Origin: Alphaproteobacteria bacterium
GTDB lineage: Bacteria; Pseudomonadota; Alphaproteobacteria; CAJXXZ01; 1604HC
NCBI GenBank assembly: GCA_023898705.1
Contig: CP060235.1
Location: 248,001 to 312,000 of the forward strand
Reading direction: 5' to 3'
DNA: 64,000 bases
Positions 36,530 to 44,632 of the stretch are shown piece after piece. Every line of letters begins with the position of its first letter. Position 1 is the first letter of the stretch. The notes below the pieces were generated by a model, which was not told the origin of the DNA, made no database searches, and was given only the letters and a program-made list of their open reading frames with translations. The position numbers and the translations under genes were made by a program.

Positions 36530-36897
36530 TGTCTAGGTTAAGTGCTAAGTTTATAAGAAGTTGCAAGAGGATCAGGCATAATTTAAAAATTAAGAAAAAA
36601 GATCCATCTTCTTTAAGATTGTGTGTTTTTAAATCAAATAAGTTTATTTACGTACAAGCTATAGATGATGCTAAGCGTCACACAGTTGCTTCTGCTAGTT
36701 CAAATTCAAAAGAATGCAGAGCTGATAATGTCAAGCCGTATGGTATGGCCGGCAGTGAATGGGTAGGCAAGAGAATAGCGGAAGTTTTGCGTGAAAAAAA
36801 TGTAACTAAAGTTGTTTTTGACAGAAGTGGTTGGAAAATGCATGGATGTGTCAAGATGTTAGCTGATACAGCTAGAAAATATGGATTGGTGTTTTAA
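36529..36897 (+). CDS. rplR: 50S ribosomal protein L18
   Basis: SLRLCVFKSNKFIYVQAIDDAKRHTVASASS, GSEWVGKRIAEVLREKNVTKVVFDRSGWKMHGCVKMLADTAR match L18 (RSG...HGxVxxLAD). 122 aa, 1-nt overlap with both neighbours. Confidence 0.96.
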   Translation: MSRLSAKFIRSCKRIRHNLKIKKKDPSSLRLCVFKSNKFIYVQAIDDAKRHTVASASSNSKECRADNVKPYGMAGSEWVGKRIAEVLREKNVTKVVFDRSGWKMHGCVKMLADTARKYGLVF

Positions 36898-37481
36898 TGG
36901 AAAAAGTATTAAGTAATTCTGAAGTAAAGCCTAACGCTTCTTTTAAACAGATGAAAAGGTTTGAGAAGAGAAAACCTCAAGATAATTTGGTTAAGAATGT
37001 GCTTGCTTTGAATTGGATTTCTGCCGTTACTAAGGGAGGAAAAAGGCAGCGTGTATCTGCTTTTGTTATCGTTGGAGATGGTAGAGGTTCAGTTGGTTAT
37101 TGTCTAGCCAAAGCTAAAGAAGTATCAGACGCTGTGAAGAAATCTATAGATAAGGCATCTTCTATTATGTTTAGGGTTCCTTTAAGGGATAATAGGACTT
37201 TTTACCATGATATGGAAGCAAAATACTGTAGTACAAGGATTTGTTTAAGGAGCGCGCCTGAAGGAAGCGGTATTATTTCTGGTGAAGTGGTGCGTTTAGC
37301 GTTGGAAGCACTGGGTGTGAAGGATGCTGTTGTAAAAGTTTTGGGTAGTACAAATCCTTACAATGTAATTAAAGCATTGTTCAAAGCACTATTTGCTATA
37401 CAATCTCCTAGGGTTATTGCTGCACGTAGAGGCGTACCTATAAGCCAAGTTCTTGGTGTTGAAGCTGCTAAAATTGTTTGA
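36897..37481 (+). CDS. rpsE: 30S ribosomal protein S5
   Basis: ISAVTKGGKRQRVSAFVIVGDGRGSVGYCLAKAKEVSDAVKKSIDKA and APEGSGIISGEVVRLALEALGVKDAVVKVLGSTNPYNVIKALFKAL are S5. 194 aa with a slightly long basic leader. rpmD (L30), normally next, is not found; instead 2.3 kb with two antisense ankyrin genes separate it from rplO. Confidence 0.97.
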   Translation: MEKVLSNSEVKPNASFKQMKRFEKRKPQDNLVKNVLALNWISAVTKGGKRQRVSAFVIVGDGRGSVGYCLAKAKEVSDAVKKSIDKASSIMFRVPLRDNRTFYHDMEAKYCSTRICLRSAPEGSGIISGEVVRLALEALGVKDAVVKVLGSTNPYNVIKALFKALFAIQSPRVIAARRGVPISQVLGVEAAKIV

Positions 37482-37894
37482 TTAGTTATCCTAATTTTGA
37501 TGTTTCATTGTTTTATTTGTTTTGTTGTTACTGTTTCAATATTTTAAATTGAGTTCTGGAATTGTCTGCGAGTCTCCGTAAGTCAAGTTCTATGTGTTGA
37601 AGCTAAAATGTTTGGTTAAAGTTTTGGCTAGTTTGATTAATGATATTTGTTGATTTGTGATTTTGTTTTCTGATATTTTCACGCCTGGGTTAAAAGTTTT
37701 TTAAATTGGATATAAGTTGTTTTTGTTGAATCACAAATATTATATTGATTTCAAAATTTAAATTTCTACAACTTATTTAAGTGAAAATTTTACTTAATTA
37801 TCTAAGACTTAGATGCTATTTTGTAATTCGACTCAAAAAGGTACAATGCTACTTTTGTGAGAAGTAAGTTTTCTTTTATTTAAATTTAAGAACA
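37482..37894. other. Non-coding spacer after rpsE holding a degenerate copy of the rpsE 3' end
   Basis: At 37567-37617 the sequence GTAAGTCAAGTTCTATGTG followed by TTGAAGCTAAAATGTTTGGTTA resembles the last ~50 nt of rpsE (AAGCCAAGTTCTTGGTGTTG...AAAATTGTTTGATTA), including the stop region. The remainder is AT-rich with no recognisable gene and no trace of rpmD. Confidence 0.65.
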
Positions 37895-38674
37895 CTAATT
37901 AGTTTTTTCGACACATCTACGTTTGCTTTTACTTTGCGAATCAGTATCATTTCTAGTATTACGTAATAATCCTACAATCTCCTCATATCCATTATCTGAT
38001 GCCAACATTAGTGCCGTCCAACCAGCATCATCTTGCAAACTAACCTGTGCACCATAATCAAGAAGCATTTTTACAACATCCTCATCCCCAACTTGTGCTG
38101 CCAACATTAGAGCTGTTTGGCCATCTCTATCGTGTGAGTCAACATTTGCACTATAATCAAGAAGCATTTTTACAATATCTACATATGAATTGAGAGCTGC
38201 ATTCATTAGAGCTGTTACGCCCTCCTCATTTTGCAAATCAACATTTGCACCATGTTTAAGAAGCTTTTCTACAACATCTACACGTCCGTCTTCTGATGCT
38301 CGCATTAGAGCTGTTACGCCACGCTTATTTGGTAAATTAATATTTGCATCTTTAGCAAGAAGCTTTTCTACAATTTCTGAACATCCGGCTTCCATTAGAG
38401 CTGTGTTGTGCCACGACCCTTCCTGCAAATCAACCTTTGCACCATGTTTAAGCAGCTCTTCTACAACATCTATATGTCTCATGAGTGATGCTCGCATTAG
38501 TGCTGTGTAGCCACGACAATTATATAAATTAACATCAGCTCCATTTGCAATTAGGAATTGCACAGTTCCAAGATGTCCATTCCGAGATGCAAGCATTAAC
38601 GGTGTGTCCCCAACAATACAATTTAAATCATTTACTAATATCAAACTGAGTATGCTTGTTTTAAAATTCAACAT
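37895..38674 (-). CDS. Ankyrin-repeat protein 2, antisense between rpsE and rplO
   Basis: 259 aa. The N-terminus MLNFKTSILSLILVNDLNC is followed at once by GDTPLMLASRNGHLGTVQFLI, the first of about seven ankyrin repeats. The C-terminus ends with SKSKRRCVEKTN. The fourth repeat is shortened (NTALMEAGCSEIVEKLL). The ATG has a TTATAA hexamer 6 nt upstream and no ribosome-binding site. Hydrophobic start plus conserved Cys suggests export or membrane anchoring, but -3 to -1 (N/D-L-N) does not fit a standard lipobox. Confidence 0.88.
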   Translation of the reverse strand: MLNFKTSILSLILVNDLNCIVGDTPLMLASRNGHLGTVQFLIANGADVNLYNCRGYTALMRASLMRHIDVVEELLKHGAKVDLQEGSWHNTALMEAGCSEIVEKLLAKDANINLPNKRGVTALMRASEDGRVDVVEKLLKHGANVDLQNEEGVTALMNAALNSYVDIVKMLLDYSANVDSHDRDGQTALMLAAQVGDEDVVKMLLDYGAQVSLQDDAGWTALMLASDNGYEEIVGLLRNTRNDTDSQSKSKRRCVEKTN

Positions 38675-38680
38675 GTTTAG

Positions 38681-38686
38681 TTATAA
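38681..38686 (-). promoter_or_regulatory. -10-like TTATAA of ankyrin gene 2, 6 nt from the ATG
   Basis: The minus strand reads TTATAA then CTAAAC then ATG. The upstream stretch TTTTAATTGCTTGTT parallels that of ankyrin gene 1 (TTTTAATTATTTATT). Confidence 0.5.
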
Positions 38687-38727
38687 CATAGTGAACAAGC
38701 AATTAAAACAAGAAATATAGTTATAAA

Positions 38728-39684
38728 TCAGCGAGCTTTACGGTTGTCTTCTAGATATTTTACAACTTTGCTGTGTCCATTTTCTGATGCTAACATTAGT
38801 GCTGTTTTGCCCCATTTATTCTGTAGATCAACATTTGCACCGCGAGCAAGAAGCATTTTTACAACATCGCTATGTCCCATTTTTGATGCACACATTAGAG
38901 CTGTTTTCCCCCATTTATTCTGTAGATCAATATTTGCACCGTGATTAAGAAGCATTTTTACAACATCCATATGGCCATTTTTTGATGCACACATTAGAGC
39001 TGTTTTGTCAGATATATCCTTTAAATCAACTTTTGCGCCATGATCAAGGAGCAATTTTACCACATTGAGATGCCCTCCTTGTGATGCCCAAATTAATGCT
39101 GTTTTCCCCCATGTATCCTTTAAACCAACATTTGCACCATGATCGAGGAGCAATTTTGCCGCATCGAGGTGCCCATACTCCGATGCACACATTAGTGCTG
39201 TAAATCCGTGGTCATCTTCTAAATTAACTGTTGCGCCACGATTAAGAAGCATTTGTATGACTTCTAAGTTTCCTGTTAGTGATGCGCACATTAGAGCTGT
39301 AAATCCATAATCATCCTGTAAATTAACTGTTGCATCACGATTAAGAAGCATTTGTATAATTTCCACGTTTCCTCTTGCTGATGCCCACATTAGTACCGTT
39401 CTACCAAATTGATCCTTTATATCAACATCTACAGTGTGACCAAGAAAAAATTTTATAATCTCACCGCTCTCGTTTGACACCTTCATCAGTGATATTGGTC
39501 CATAATCATTGTTAACGTCGACATACTTAGACATATTACGAATACTTTTTACATTCCCATACCGTGCTAAACACATTAATGAAGCACCTCTGGCAGACAT
39601 AAGTGAACCACAATTTAAATTACTTGCTATGACCATAGCAAATATTATTTTATGTAAATTGTTTTTATGTAAATTGTCAAACAT
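38728..39684 (-). CDS. Ankyrin-repeat protein 3, antisense between rpsE and rplO
   Basis: 318 aa: N-terminal helix ending IASNLNC (KIIFAMVIASNLNCGSL), then about eight ankyrin repeats, the central ones nearly identical (NKWGKTALMCASKMGHSDVVKMLL and relatives), which suggests recent expansion by repeat duplication. The basic Cys tail of its paralogs is absent; it ends YLEDNRKAR. ATG 39684 (MFDNLHK) is preferred over 39702 because a TACTAT hexamer lies between the two. Neighbouring ankyrin gene 2 ends-to-starts within 54 nt on the same strand. Confidence 0.87.
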   Translation of the reverse strand: MFDNLHKNNLHKIIFAMVIASNLNCGSLMSARGASLMCLARYGNVKSIRNMSKYVDVNNDYGPISLMKVSNESGEIIKFFLGHTVDVDIKDQFGRTVLMWASARGNVEIIQMLLNRDATVNLQDDYGFTALMCASLTGNLEVIQMLLNRGATVNLEDDHGFTALMCASEYGHLDAAKLLLDHGANVGLKDTWGKTALIWASQGGHLNVVKLLLDHGAKVDLKDISDKTALMCASKNGHMDVVKMLLNHGANIDLQNKWGKTALMCASKMGHSDVVKMLLARGANVDLQNKWGKTALMLASENGHSKVVKYLEDNRKAR

Positions 39685-39690
39685 AACTAG

Positions 39691-39718
39691 ATAGTAAACC
39701 AACTTTACAAATAATCAA
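39691..39718 (-). promoter_or_regulatory. Promoter of ankyrin gene 3 (TTGATT-16-TACTAT), leaderless type
   Basis: On the minus strand TTGATT (39718-39713) and TACTAT (39696-39691) are 16 nt apart, with ATG 6 nt after TACTAT. Almost the same sequence precedes ankyrin gene 5, with 26 of 28 bases matching across TTGATTATTTGTAAA and the following TTGGTTTA-TAT. Confidence 0.65.
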
Positions 39719-39835
39719 GTTATGGTAAAAATTTAGCCATAAACTATAGTCTGTAAATTTATTGATTAATTTTGCCTATGATTTATATCACTGGGTATCT
39801 TTGTATTTTTCAATTTATTTGCTATCTTATTTACT

Positions 39836-40303
39836 ATGGTATTTAATTTGAAAAAACCCTCTAATAAAAAAGACAGAAAAAGAGTCGGTAGAGGTATAGG
39901 TTCTGGTACTGGAAAAACTTCTGGTGCTGGTCATAAGGGACAAAGTGCTAGATCAGGTGTGTCAATTAAGGGATTTGAAGGTGGACAAACTCCTTTGCAC
40001 AGGAGATTGCCTAAGATAGGTTTCACATCTCATAATGTGGAAAAGCAGACTACTTATGTGATGAATTCAAGTGATTTATTTGATTTGTTTGAAAGTGGCA
40101 AACTTGATTCTACTAAATTGATTGATTTGGATTATTTAAAATCCGCAGGTATTGTGGCTAGTAAAAAGTACAGTAAATTAAAAATTATAGGTGCTCAAGT
40201 GCCAAATCAACCAGTCAGTGTGAAGGTTCATAAAATTAGCGAAGGATGCAGGAAAGCTATAGAATCTGCAAAAGGGAAAGTAGAATTAGAAGGACAAATA
40301 TGA
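39836..40303 (+). CDS. rplO: 50S ribosomal protein L15
   Basis: RKRVGRGIGSGTGKTSGAGHKGQSARSGVSIKGFEGGQTPLHRRLPKIGF is canonical L15. 155 aa. First gene after the ankyrin interruption, so it needs its own promoter in the 133-nt space shared with the divergent ankyrin gene 3. Confidence 0.97.
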   Translation: MVFNLKKPSNKKDRKRVGRGIGSGTGKTSGAGHKGQSARSGVSIKGFEGGQTPLHRRLPKIGFTSHNVEKQTTYVMNSSDLFDLFESGKLDSTKLIDLDYLKSAGIVASKKYSKLKIIGAQVPNQPVSVKVHKISEGCRKAIESAKGKVELEGQI

Positions 40304-41580
40304 ATTTTTTAGCTACAAACATAAGTAATTTTAGGAATATTGCTTTAAGGGTTGGTTTTACCTTTTTTATTATATGTTTGTATAGGTTTGCTGTATTTGT
40401 GCCATTGCCTGGTATAGATTTAGAGGTGTTATCAAGTTTTATTTCCAAAAAAATGGATGGTAGCTTATTTAGAATTTTCAACTCGTTTTCAGGTAAAGCT
40501 TTAGAACAAATGTCTATTATGTCATTATGGTTAGGTCCTTATATTTCATCCAGTATAGTCATTCAGTTACTTTCTTCATCTATTCCTAGATTGAAAGAAT
40601 TGAAAAAGGATGGAGCTTCCGGGCAGGCTAAATTAAAGCAATATACTAGATATTTAACTCTTGCATTAGCTGTTTTTCAGTCTTATTCTATTGCATTTGC
40701 TTTGGAGTATATGAGTGATGCTAATTCATCATTGGTGATGTATCCTGGATATTTCTTTAAAATTTCTACTGTCATTTCTATGGTTGGGTCGACATTCTTA
40801 GCTATGTGGTTTTCAGAACAAATTACTAGTAGAGGTATCGGGAATGGATCTTCAATATTAATCTTTGTTAATATCATTAGTGGGACTTTTTACGCATTTT
40901 TACAGTTATTAGCTGGTATGTTTTATGGTACATCTTCTTTTTGGATGTCCATAGTATATATAGCGATTGTATTAGGTTTGATCTTGCTTATTGTAACTTT
41001 AGAGTCTGTAATTAGACCTGTTACTATACAATATCCAAATCAAATGAATTTTATTGCTAAAATTTCTAAACCTGAAATTCCTATTAAATTGAACGTTTCT
41101 GGTGTATTACCTCCTATGTTTGCTCAAATCTTTTTGGGCTTTCTTATGTTAGGGTTAAATAGTATTTTAAGTTTTTTTGGGCTGGAATATGTTAAAGGCT
41201 TTTTATCGAAAGAGAGTTTGAACATTTTGCTCAAACTATTCATGATTGTGTTTTTTGCGTTCGTATATGCTAGTATGGTGTTTAATCCTGAAGAAGTAGC
41301 TGAGAATTTGCAAAAAAGTGGAGCTTATATTCCAGGAAAGCTTCCTGGAAAGAAAACTCAGCAATTTTTTGAAAGCTTAATAAATCGAGTCACTTTTTTT
41401 GGAGCTGTTTATCTCGCGTTTATTTCACTGTTTCCTGATATTGTCTTAGGAAGAAATAGCCAAATGTATGTTAGTGGAACTAGTTTGTTAATTGTCGTTG
41501 GTGTTACATTAGAATTTTTCGCACATATTGGCTCTTATATTGCTTCTGCAAAGCTGAAAGTTGGTAGGTTTAAAAGATAA
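40300..41580 (+). CDS. secY: Protein translocase subunit SecY
   Basis: Ten-helix channel of the Sec translocon. ALRVGFTFFIICLYRFAVFVPLPGID, LGPYISSSIVIQLL, GQAKLKQYTRYLTLALAVFQS, RGIGNGSSILIFVNI and FNPEEVAENLQKSGAYIPGKLPGKKTQQFFESLINRVTFFGAVYLAFISLFPDI are all SecY signatures. 426 aa from ATG 40300, which overlaps the rplO stop with AAGGA just upstream; an open frame back to 40246 is inside rplO. Its presence is consistent with Sec-dependent export of the ankyrin proteins. Confidence 0.97.
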   Translation: MNFLATNISNFRNIALRVGFTFFIICLYRFAVFVPLPGIDLEVLSSFISKKMDGSLFRIFNSFSGKALEQMSIMSLWLGPYISSSIVIQLLSSSIPRLKELKKDGASGQAKLKQYTRYLTLALAVFQSYSIAFALEYMSDANSSLVMYPGYFFKISTVISMVGSTFLAMWFSEQITSRGIGNGSSILIFVNIISGTFYAFLQLLAGMFYGTSSFWMSIVYIAIVLGLILLIVTLESVIRPVTIQYPNQMNFIAKISKPEIPIKLNVSGVLPPMFAQIFLGFLMLGLNSILSFFGLEYVKGFLSKESLNILLKLFMIVFFAFVYASMVFNPEEVAENLQKSGAYIPGKLPGKKTQQFFESLINRVTFFGAVYLAFISLFPDIVLGRNSQMYVSGTSLLIVVGVTLEFFAHIGSYIASAKLKVGRFKR

Positions 41581-42227
41581 TGGGGTTGAATTTAGTATTT
41601 TTAGGATTACCTGGATCTGGTAAAGGGACTCAAGCGTTAGAGATTGCCAAGAAATTTGAGTTAAATTTGATTTCTGTTGGTGACTTGCTTCGTGATGAAT
41701 GTGATAAAAAATCAGATTTAGGATTGAAAATAAAGAAAAGAATTGATGAAGGCGAGTTAGTTACTTTAGATATAATAGAAGAACTTTTGAGACAGAATAT
41801 TGATTCTAAAGATGGCTTTATTTTTGATGGAATACCTAGAAATATTGAACAAGCAGTTTTATTAGATAAACTGATGCAAGAAAGAGATGCACGAATTGAT
41901 TTAGTTATAGAATTTCAAATTTCTGAAAATTCTATTATAGATAGGATTAAGCATAGGTATATTTGTAATCAATGTGGTGCCATATTATGTCTTAATAATG
42001 CGACTGATAAATATTGTTTAGAATGTGGAGTCGACGATATTTTTAAGCGTAAGGATGATTGTTCAACCAAAGCTGTAAATAACAGGATTAATGTTTATAA
42101 TGAAGAGTTCCACGATATAAAAAATTTTTATATAGCTAAAAGTGTTTTATACTCGATCGATGCTGATCGAAATTTAGAAGAAGTGACCTGTAGTATTATG
42201 GATCTAATATCAAAATCGCAGGCTTAG
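41580..42227 (+). CDS. adk: Adenylate kinase with zinc-binding lid
   Basis: Interconverts AMP, ADP and ATP. P-loop GLPGSGKGT at residues 9-17, GDLLRDE, IFDGIPRNIEQAVLLD, and a Cys4 lid (CNQCG...CLECG). 215 aa. Overlaps secY by 1 nt (TAATG). The usual neighbours map/infA/rpmJ are absent before rpsM. Confidence 0.96.
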   Translation: MGLNLVFLGLPGSGKGTQALEIAKKFELNLISVGDLLRDECDKKSDLGLKIKKRIDEGELVTLDIIEELLRQNIDSKDGFIFDGIPRNIEQAVLLDKLMQERDARIDLVIEFQISENSIIDRIKHRYICNQCGAILCLNNATDKYCLECGVDDIFKRKDDCSTKAVNNRINVYNEEFHDIKNFYIAKSVLYSIDADRNLEEVTCSIMDLISKSQA

Positions 42228-42445
42228 GCTTTACAACTTTTGTTTTAGCATAGTAGTAAAACTGTTTTAATTTTCAATTTAGTGCTCAGTTCAAGTTTGC
42301 CCATTTAGCAATTTTTATTTTATAATTAATTTTAAATTCATGGTATGTTAACATGAATAATTTACCTAAAGAAATAGAATTAACTTCTACATTGTTGCTT
42401 TTTTTTGATTATTATTTATAATGGTTTGGTTGGAGGTCCTTAGAG

Positions 42446-42802
42446 TTGAGAGTTTATGGTGTCGTTTTGCCTGACAAAATGGTTTTTAGGTATGCTTTAA
42501 GAAGGATATATGGTATAGGTGGGCATAGGGCCAAGGTTATATGCGATGAAATGAACATAGATGATTCATTTAGAGTTAAGGATATGTCTGATGCTGATGT
42601 AGTTAAGCTTAGAGAGATAATTGAAAAGAATGGATATGTTACTGGTGCTGATTTACAAAGAATAGTCAATAATAACATTAAGAGACTTCAAGCTAACGGA
42701 AGTTTAAGGGGTAGAAGGCATTTGTATGGCTTGCCTGTTAGAGGACAAAGAACAAAGTCTAATGCTAAATCTGCTAGAGCTAGGAAGAGAGTTGCAGTAT
42801 GA
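42446..42802 (+). CDS. rpsM: 30S ribosomal protein S13
   Basis: VVLPDKMVFRYALRRIYGIGGHRAKVICDE, LREIIEKNGYVTGADLQRIVNNNIKRLQANGSLRGRRHLYGLPVRGQRTKSNAKSARARK. TTG start at 42446 is supported by GGAGG at 42432-42436, 9 nt upstream. The 218-nt gap before it holds no gene that I can support. Confidence 0.96.
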   Translation: MRVYGVVLPDKMVFRYALRRIYGIGGHRAKVICDEMNIDDSFRVKDMSDADVVKLREIIEKNGYVTGADLQRIVNNNIKRLQANGSLRGRRHLYGLPVRGQRTKSNAKSARARKRVAV

Positions 42803-43188
42803 ATAAAGTGAAGAGAGTTAAGAGCAGGAAGAAGGTTGTTTACCCTCACGTGCAAGTTCACGTAAATTCTAGTTCAAATAACACGATTTTGACAGCTTTT
42901 TGTGATAAGACTAAGGCGGTTGTAGCATGGTCTTCACCTGGTGTTGTTGGTTTTAAAGGGGCTAGGAAGTCTACTCCTCATGCATCTCAGACTGCAGCTA
43001 ACGATTTAGCTAATAAGATGACAGCTTTAGGGGTGAGCAGTATTTCCATAATTTTTAGAGGATTTGGTAGTGGTAGAGATGCAGCTGTAAAGACTTTAGA
43101 TGGAAGAAACTTTAGAATCAAGGAATTAGAAGATAGAACTGGGATTCCTTTTAATGGAGTTAGAATGCCAAGGAGTAGACGTGTTTAA
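42799..43188 (+). CDS. rpsK: 30S ribosomal protein S11
   Basis: HVNSSSNNTILTAFCDKTKAVVAWSSPGVVGFKGARKSTPHASQTAANDLA and FRGFGSGRDAAVKTLDG... IKELEDRTGIPFNGVRMPRSRRV. 129 aa. Confidence 0.97.
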   Translation: MNKVKRVKSRKKVVYPHVQVHVNSSSNNTILTAFCDKTKAVVAWSSPGVVGFKGARKSTPHASQTAANDLANKMTALGVSSISIIFRGFGSGRDAAVKTLDGRNFRIKELEDRTGIPFNGVRMPRSRRV

Positions 43189-44185
43189 GGATGTTGAAAC
43201 TTTGCCTGAGTTTAGTGATGTTTTAAAGTCTGATAAGGTTGTAGAAGATTATAAGAAGGTTTTCGAGGATAATTCCTTGGAATTTTCAGCCAGCATTGGC
43301 CCTCTTCCTAGTGGTTACGGTGTTACATTAGCTCATCCTTTAAGGAGAGTTTTGCTTTCTTCAATACCAGGCTTTTCCATTACTGGAATAAAAATCAAGG
43401 GAGTAAGTCATATCTTTTCTTATATTGATGGTATCTCAGAAGATGTTGAAAATATAATAATCAATCTAAAAAAGATCGTTTTTAGGTCCACTTTAGATTT
43501 TTTTGTGTTGCACATGAAGATTGATACGCCTGGTCCTGTTTATGCTCATATGTTTGACTATGCTAGTGGCGTTGAGGTGTTGAATGCTAATCAATACATT
43601 TGTACTCTAGCTTCTAATGTGACATTTGAATTAGAAATCTTTGTCCAATCTGGTGTTGGGTATGTTGATGCTAGTATGCTTTCAATTCCTGATGAGTATA
43701 TCAAATTGGATGCATCATTTAGTCCTATACTTAGGGTGTCTTACGAAGTTGCGGATGTTAGAGTTGGACAAAAAACTGATTTAGACAGAGTTAATTTTAT
43801 TATCAGGACTGATGGGTCTGTAGAACCTAAGCATGCCTTTGAACAAGCTTGTAACATTCTTATAAAGCAATTTAGTCAAATGGTGTCTTATGTCGATGAT
43901 GTAGAAAAGCAAGGTGTTTTGCCTCAAGAGGTACAAGATTCACGCTGGTTTGAAAAGACAAGCACCCTTGATTTGGCTGGAAGGGCGAAGAGATTTATTG
44001 AAGAAGAAGGTTTGACTTATGTTGGTGATCTTATTCAATATACACGTGATCAGATTGCTTCTATGAAAAGATTGGGTGCGAGAACTATAGAAGATATAGA
44101 GAAGGCTCTATCTATTAAATTGGATTTAAGGTTAGGTTTGAAAATTAAAGGTTGGGATGCGATGAGACCGAAGGAAGGTGAATAA
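43181..44185 (+). CDS. rpoA: RNA polymerase subunit alpha
   Basis: NTD dimerisation region (FSASIGPLPSGYGVTLAHPLRRVLLSSIPGFSITGIKIKGV), VSYEVADVRVGQKTDLDRVNFIIRTDGSVEPKHAFEQACNIL, and a C-terminal helix-hairpin-helix domain (YVGDLIQYTRDQIASMKRLGARTIEDIEKAL) for promoter UP-element contacts. 334 aa. GTG 43181 has AAGGAG 5 nt upstream; the frame is open further back to 43154, inside rpsK. Ends TAATG with rplQ. Confidence 0.96.
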   Translation: MFKDVETLPEFSDVLKSDKVVEDYKKVFEDNSLEFSASIGPLPSGYGVTLAHPLRRVLLSSIPGFSITGIKIKGVSHIFSYIDGISEDVENIIINLKKIVFRSTLDFFVLHMKIDTPGPVYAHMFDYASGVEVLNANQYICTLASNVTFELEIFVQSGVGYVDASMLSIPDEYIKLDASFSPILRVSYEVADVRVGQKTDLDRVNFIIRTDGSVEPKHAFEQACNILIKQFSQMVSYVDDVEKQGVLPQEVQDSRWFEKTSTLDLAGRAKRFIEEEGLTYVGDLIQYTRDQIASMKRLGARTIEDIEKALSIKLDLRLGLKIKGWDAMRPKEGE

Positions 44186-44535
44186 TGTATCATAAAGTAT
44201 CGAAGATAAAGTTAAATAGAAGACAAGGGCATAGGAAGGCTTTGTTGAAAAACCTGGTTAGATCCTTTTTGGATGCTGGTCAGATTTGTTCCACTAGGGC
44301 TAAAATTTCTGCTTGTAGGCCTTTTGCAGAAAAGGTGATTACGTTAATTAAGAATGGAGATTTAGCTTCTATTAGAAAGCTTGTGTCTATTTTTAATGAT
44401 AGGGAATATGTGAAGAAGGTTTCTGATAAACTAGCTTCAATGTATAAAGACAGAAATGGTGGATATACAAGAGTAATCAAAGCTGGTGTTAGAAGAGGAG
44501 ACGGCGCTCCGATTTCTATAATACAATTAGTCTAA
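44185..44535 (+). CDS. rplQ: 50S ribosomal protein L17
   Basis: KIKLNRRQGHRKALLKNLVRSFLDAGQICSTRAKISACRPFAEKVITLIKNGD and GGYTRVIKAGVRRGDGAPISIIQLV. 116 aa. Last gene of the ribosomal supercluster; the next genes are ankyrin genes on the same strand. Confidence 0.97.
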   Translation: MYHKVSKIKLNRRQGHRKALLKNLVRSFLDAGQICSTRAKISACRPFAEKVITLIKNGDLASIRKLVSIFNDREYVKKVSDKLASMYKDRNGGYTRVIKAGVRRGDGAPISIIQLV

Positions 44536-44574
44536 CCCACAACAAAAACTAGAATATAATTGTTAATGCGATGA

Positions 44575-44614
44575 TAGTTTTCATCTTTTTTAATTAGTTT
44601 TCATCTTTTTTAAT
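44575..44614 (+). repeat. Perfect 20-nt tandem duplication before ankyrin gene 4
   Basis: TAGTTTTCATCTTTTTTAAT occurs twice back to back, at 44575-44594 and 44595-44614. The second copy covers the expected -35 region of ankyrin gene 4. Confidence 0.9.
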
Positions 44615-44620
44615 TAATGT

Positions 44621-44626
44621 TAGAAT
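44621..44626 (+). promoter_or_regulatory. -10 hexamer TAGAAT of ankyrin gene 4, 6 nt from the ATG
   Basis: TAGAAT, then GCAGAC, then ATG: the same spacing as in the other ankyrin genes, again without a ribosome-binding site. Confidence 0.5.
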
Positions 44627-44632
44627 GCAGAC

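Noticed and set aside
38190..38510. Plus-strand frames opposite the ankyrin genes
   Set aside because: Periodic Cys/Ser/Thr-rich translations are antisense reflections of ankyrin repeats.
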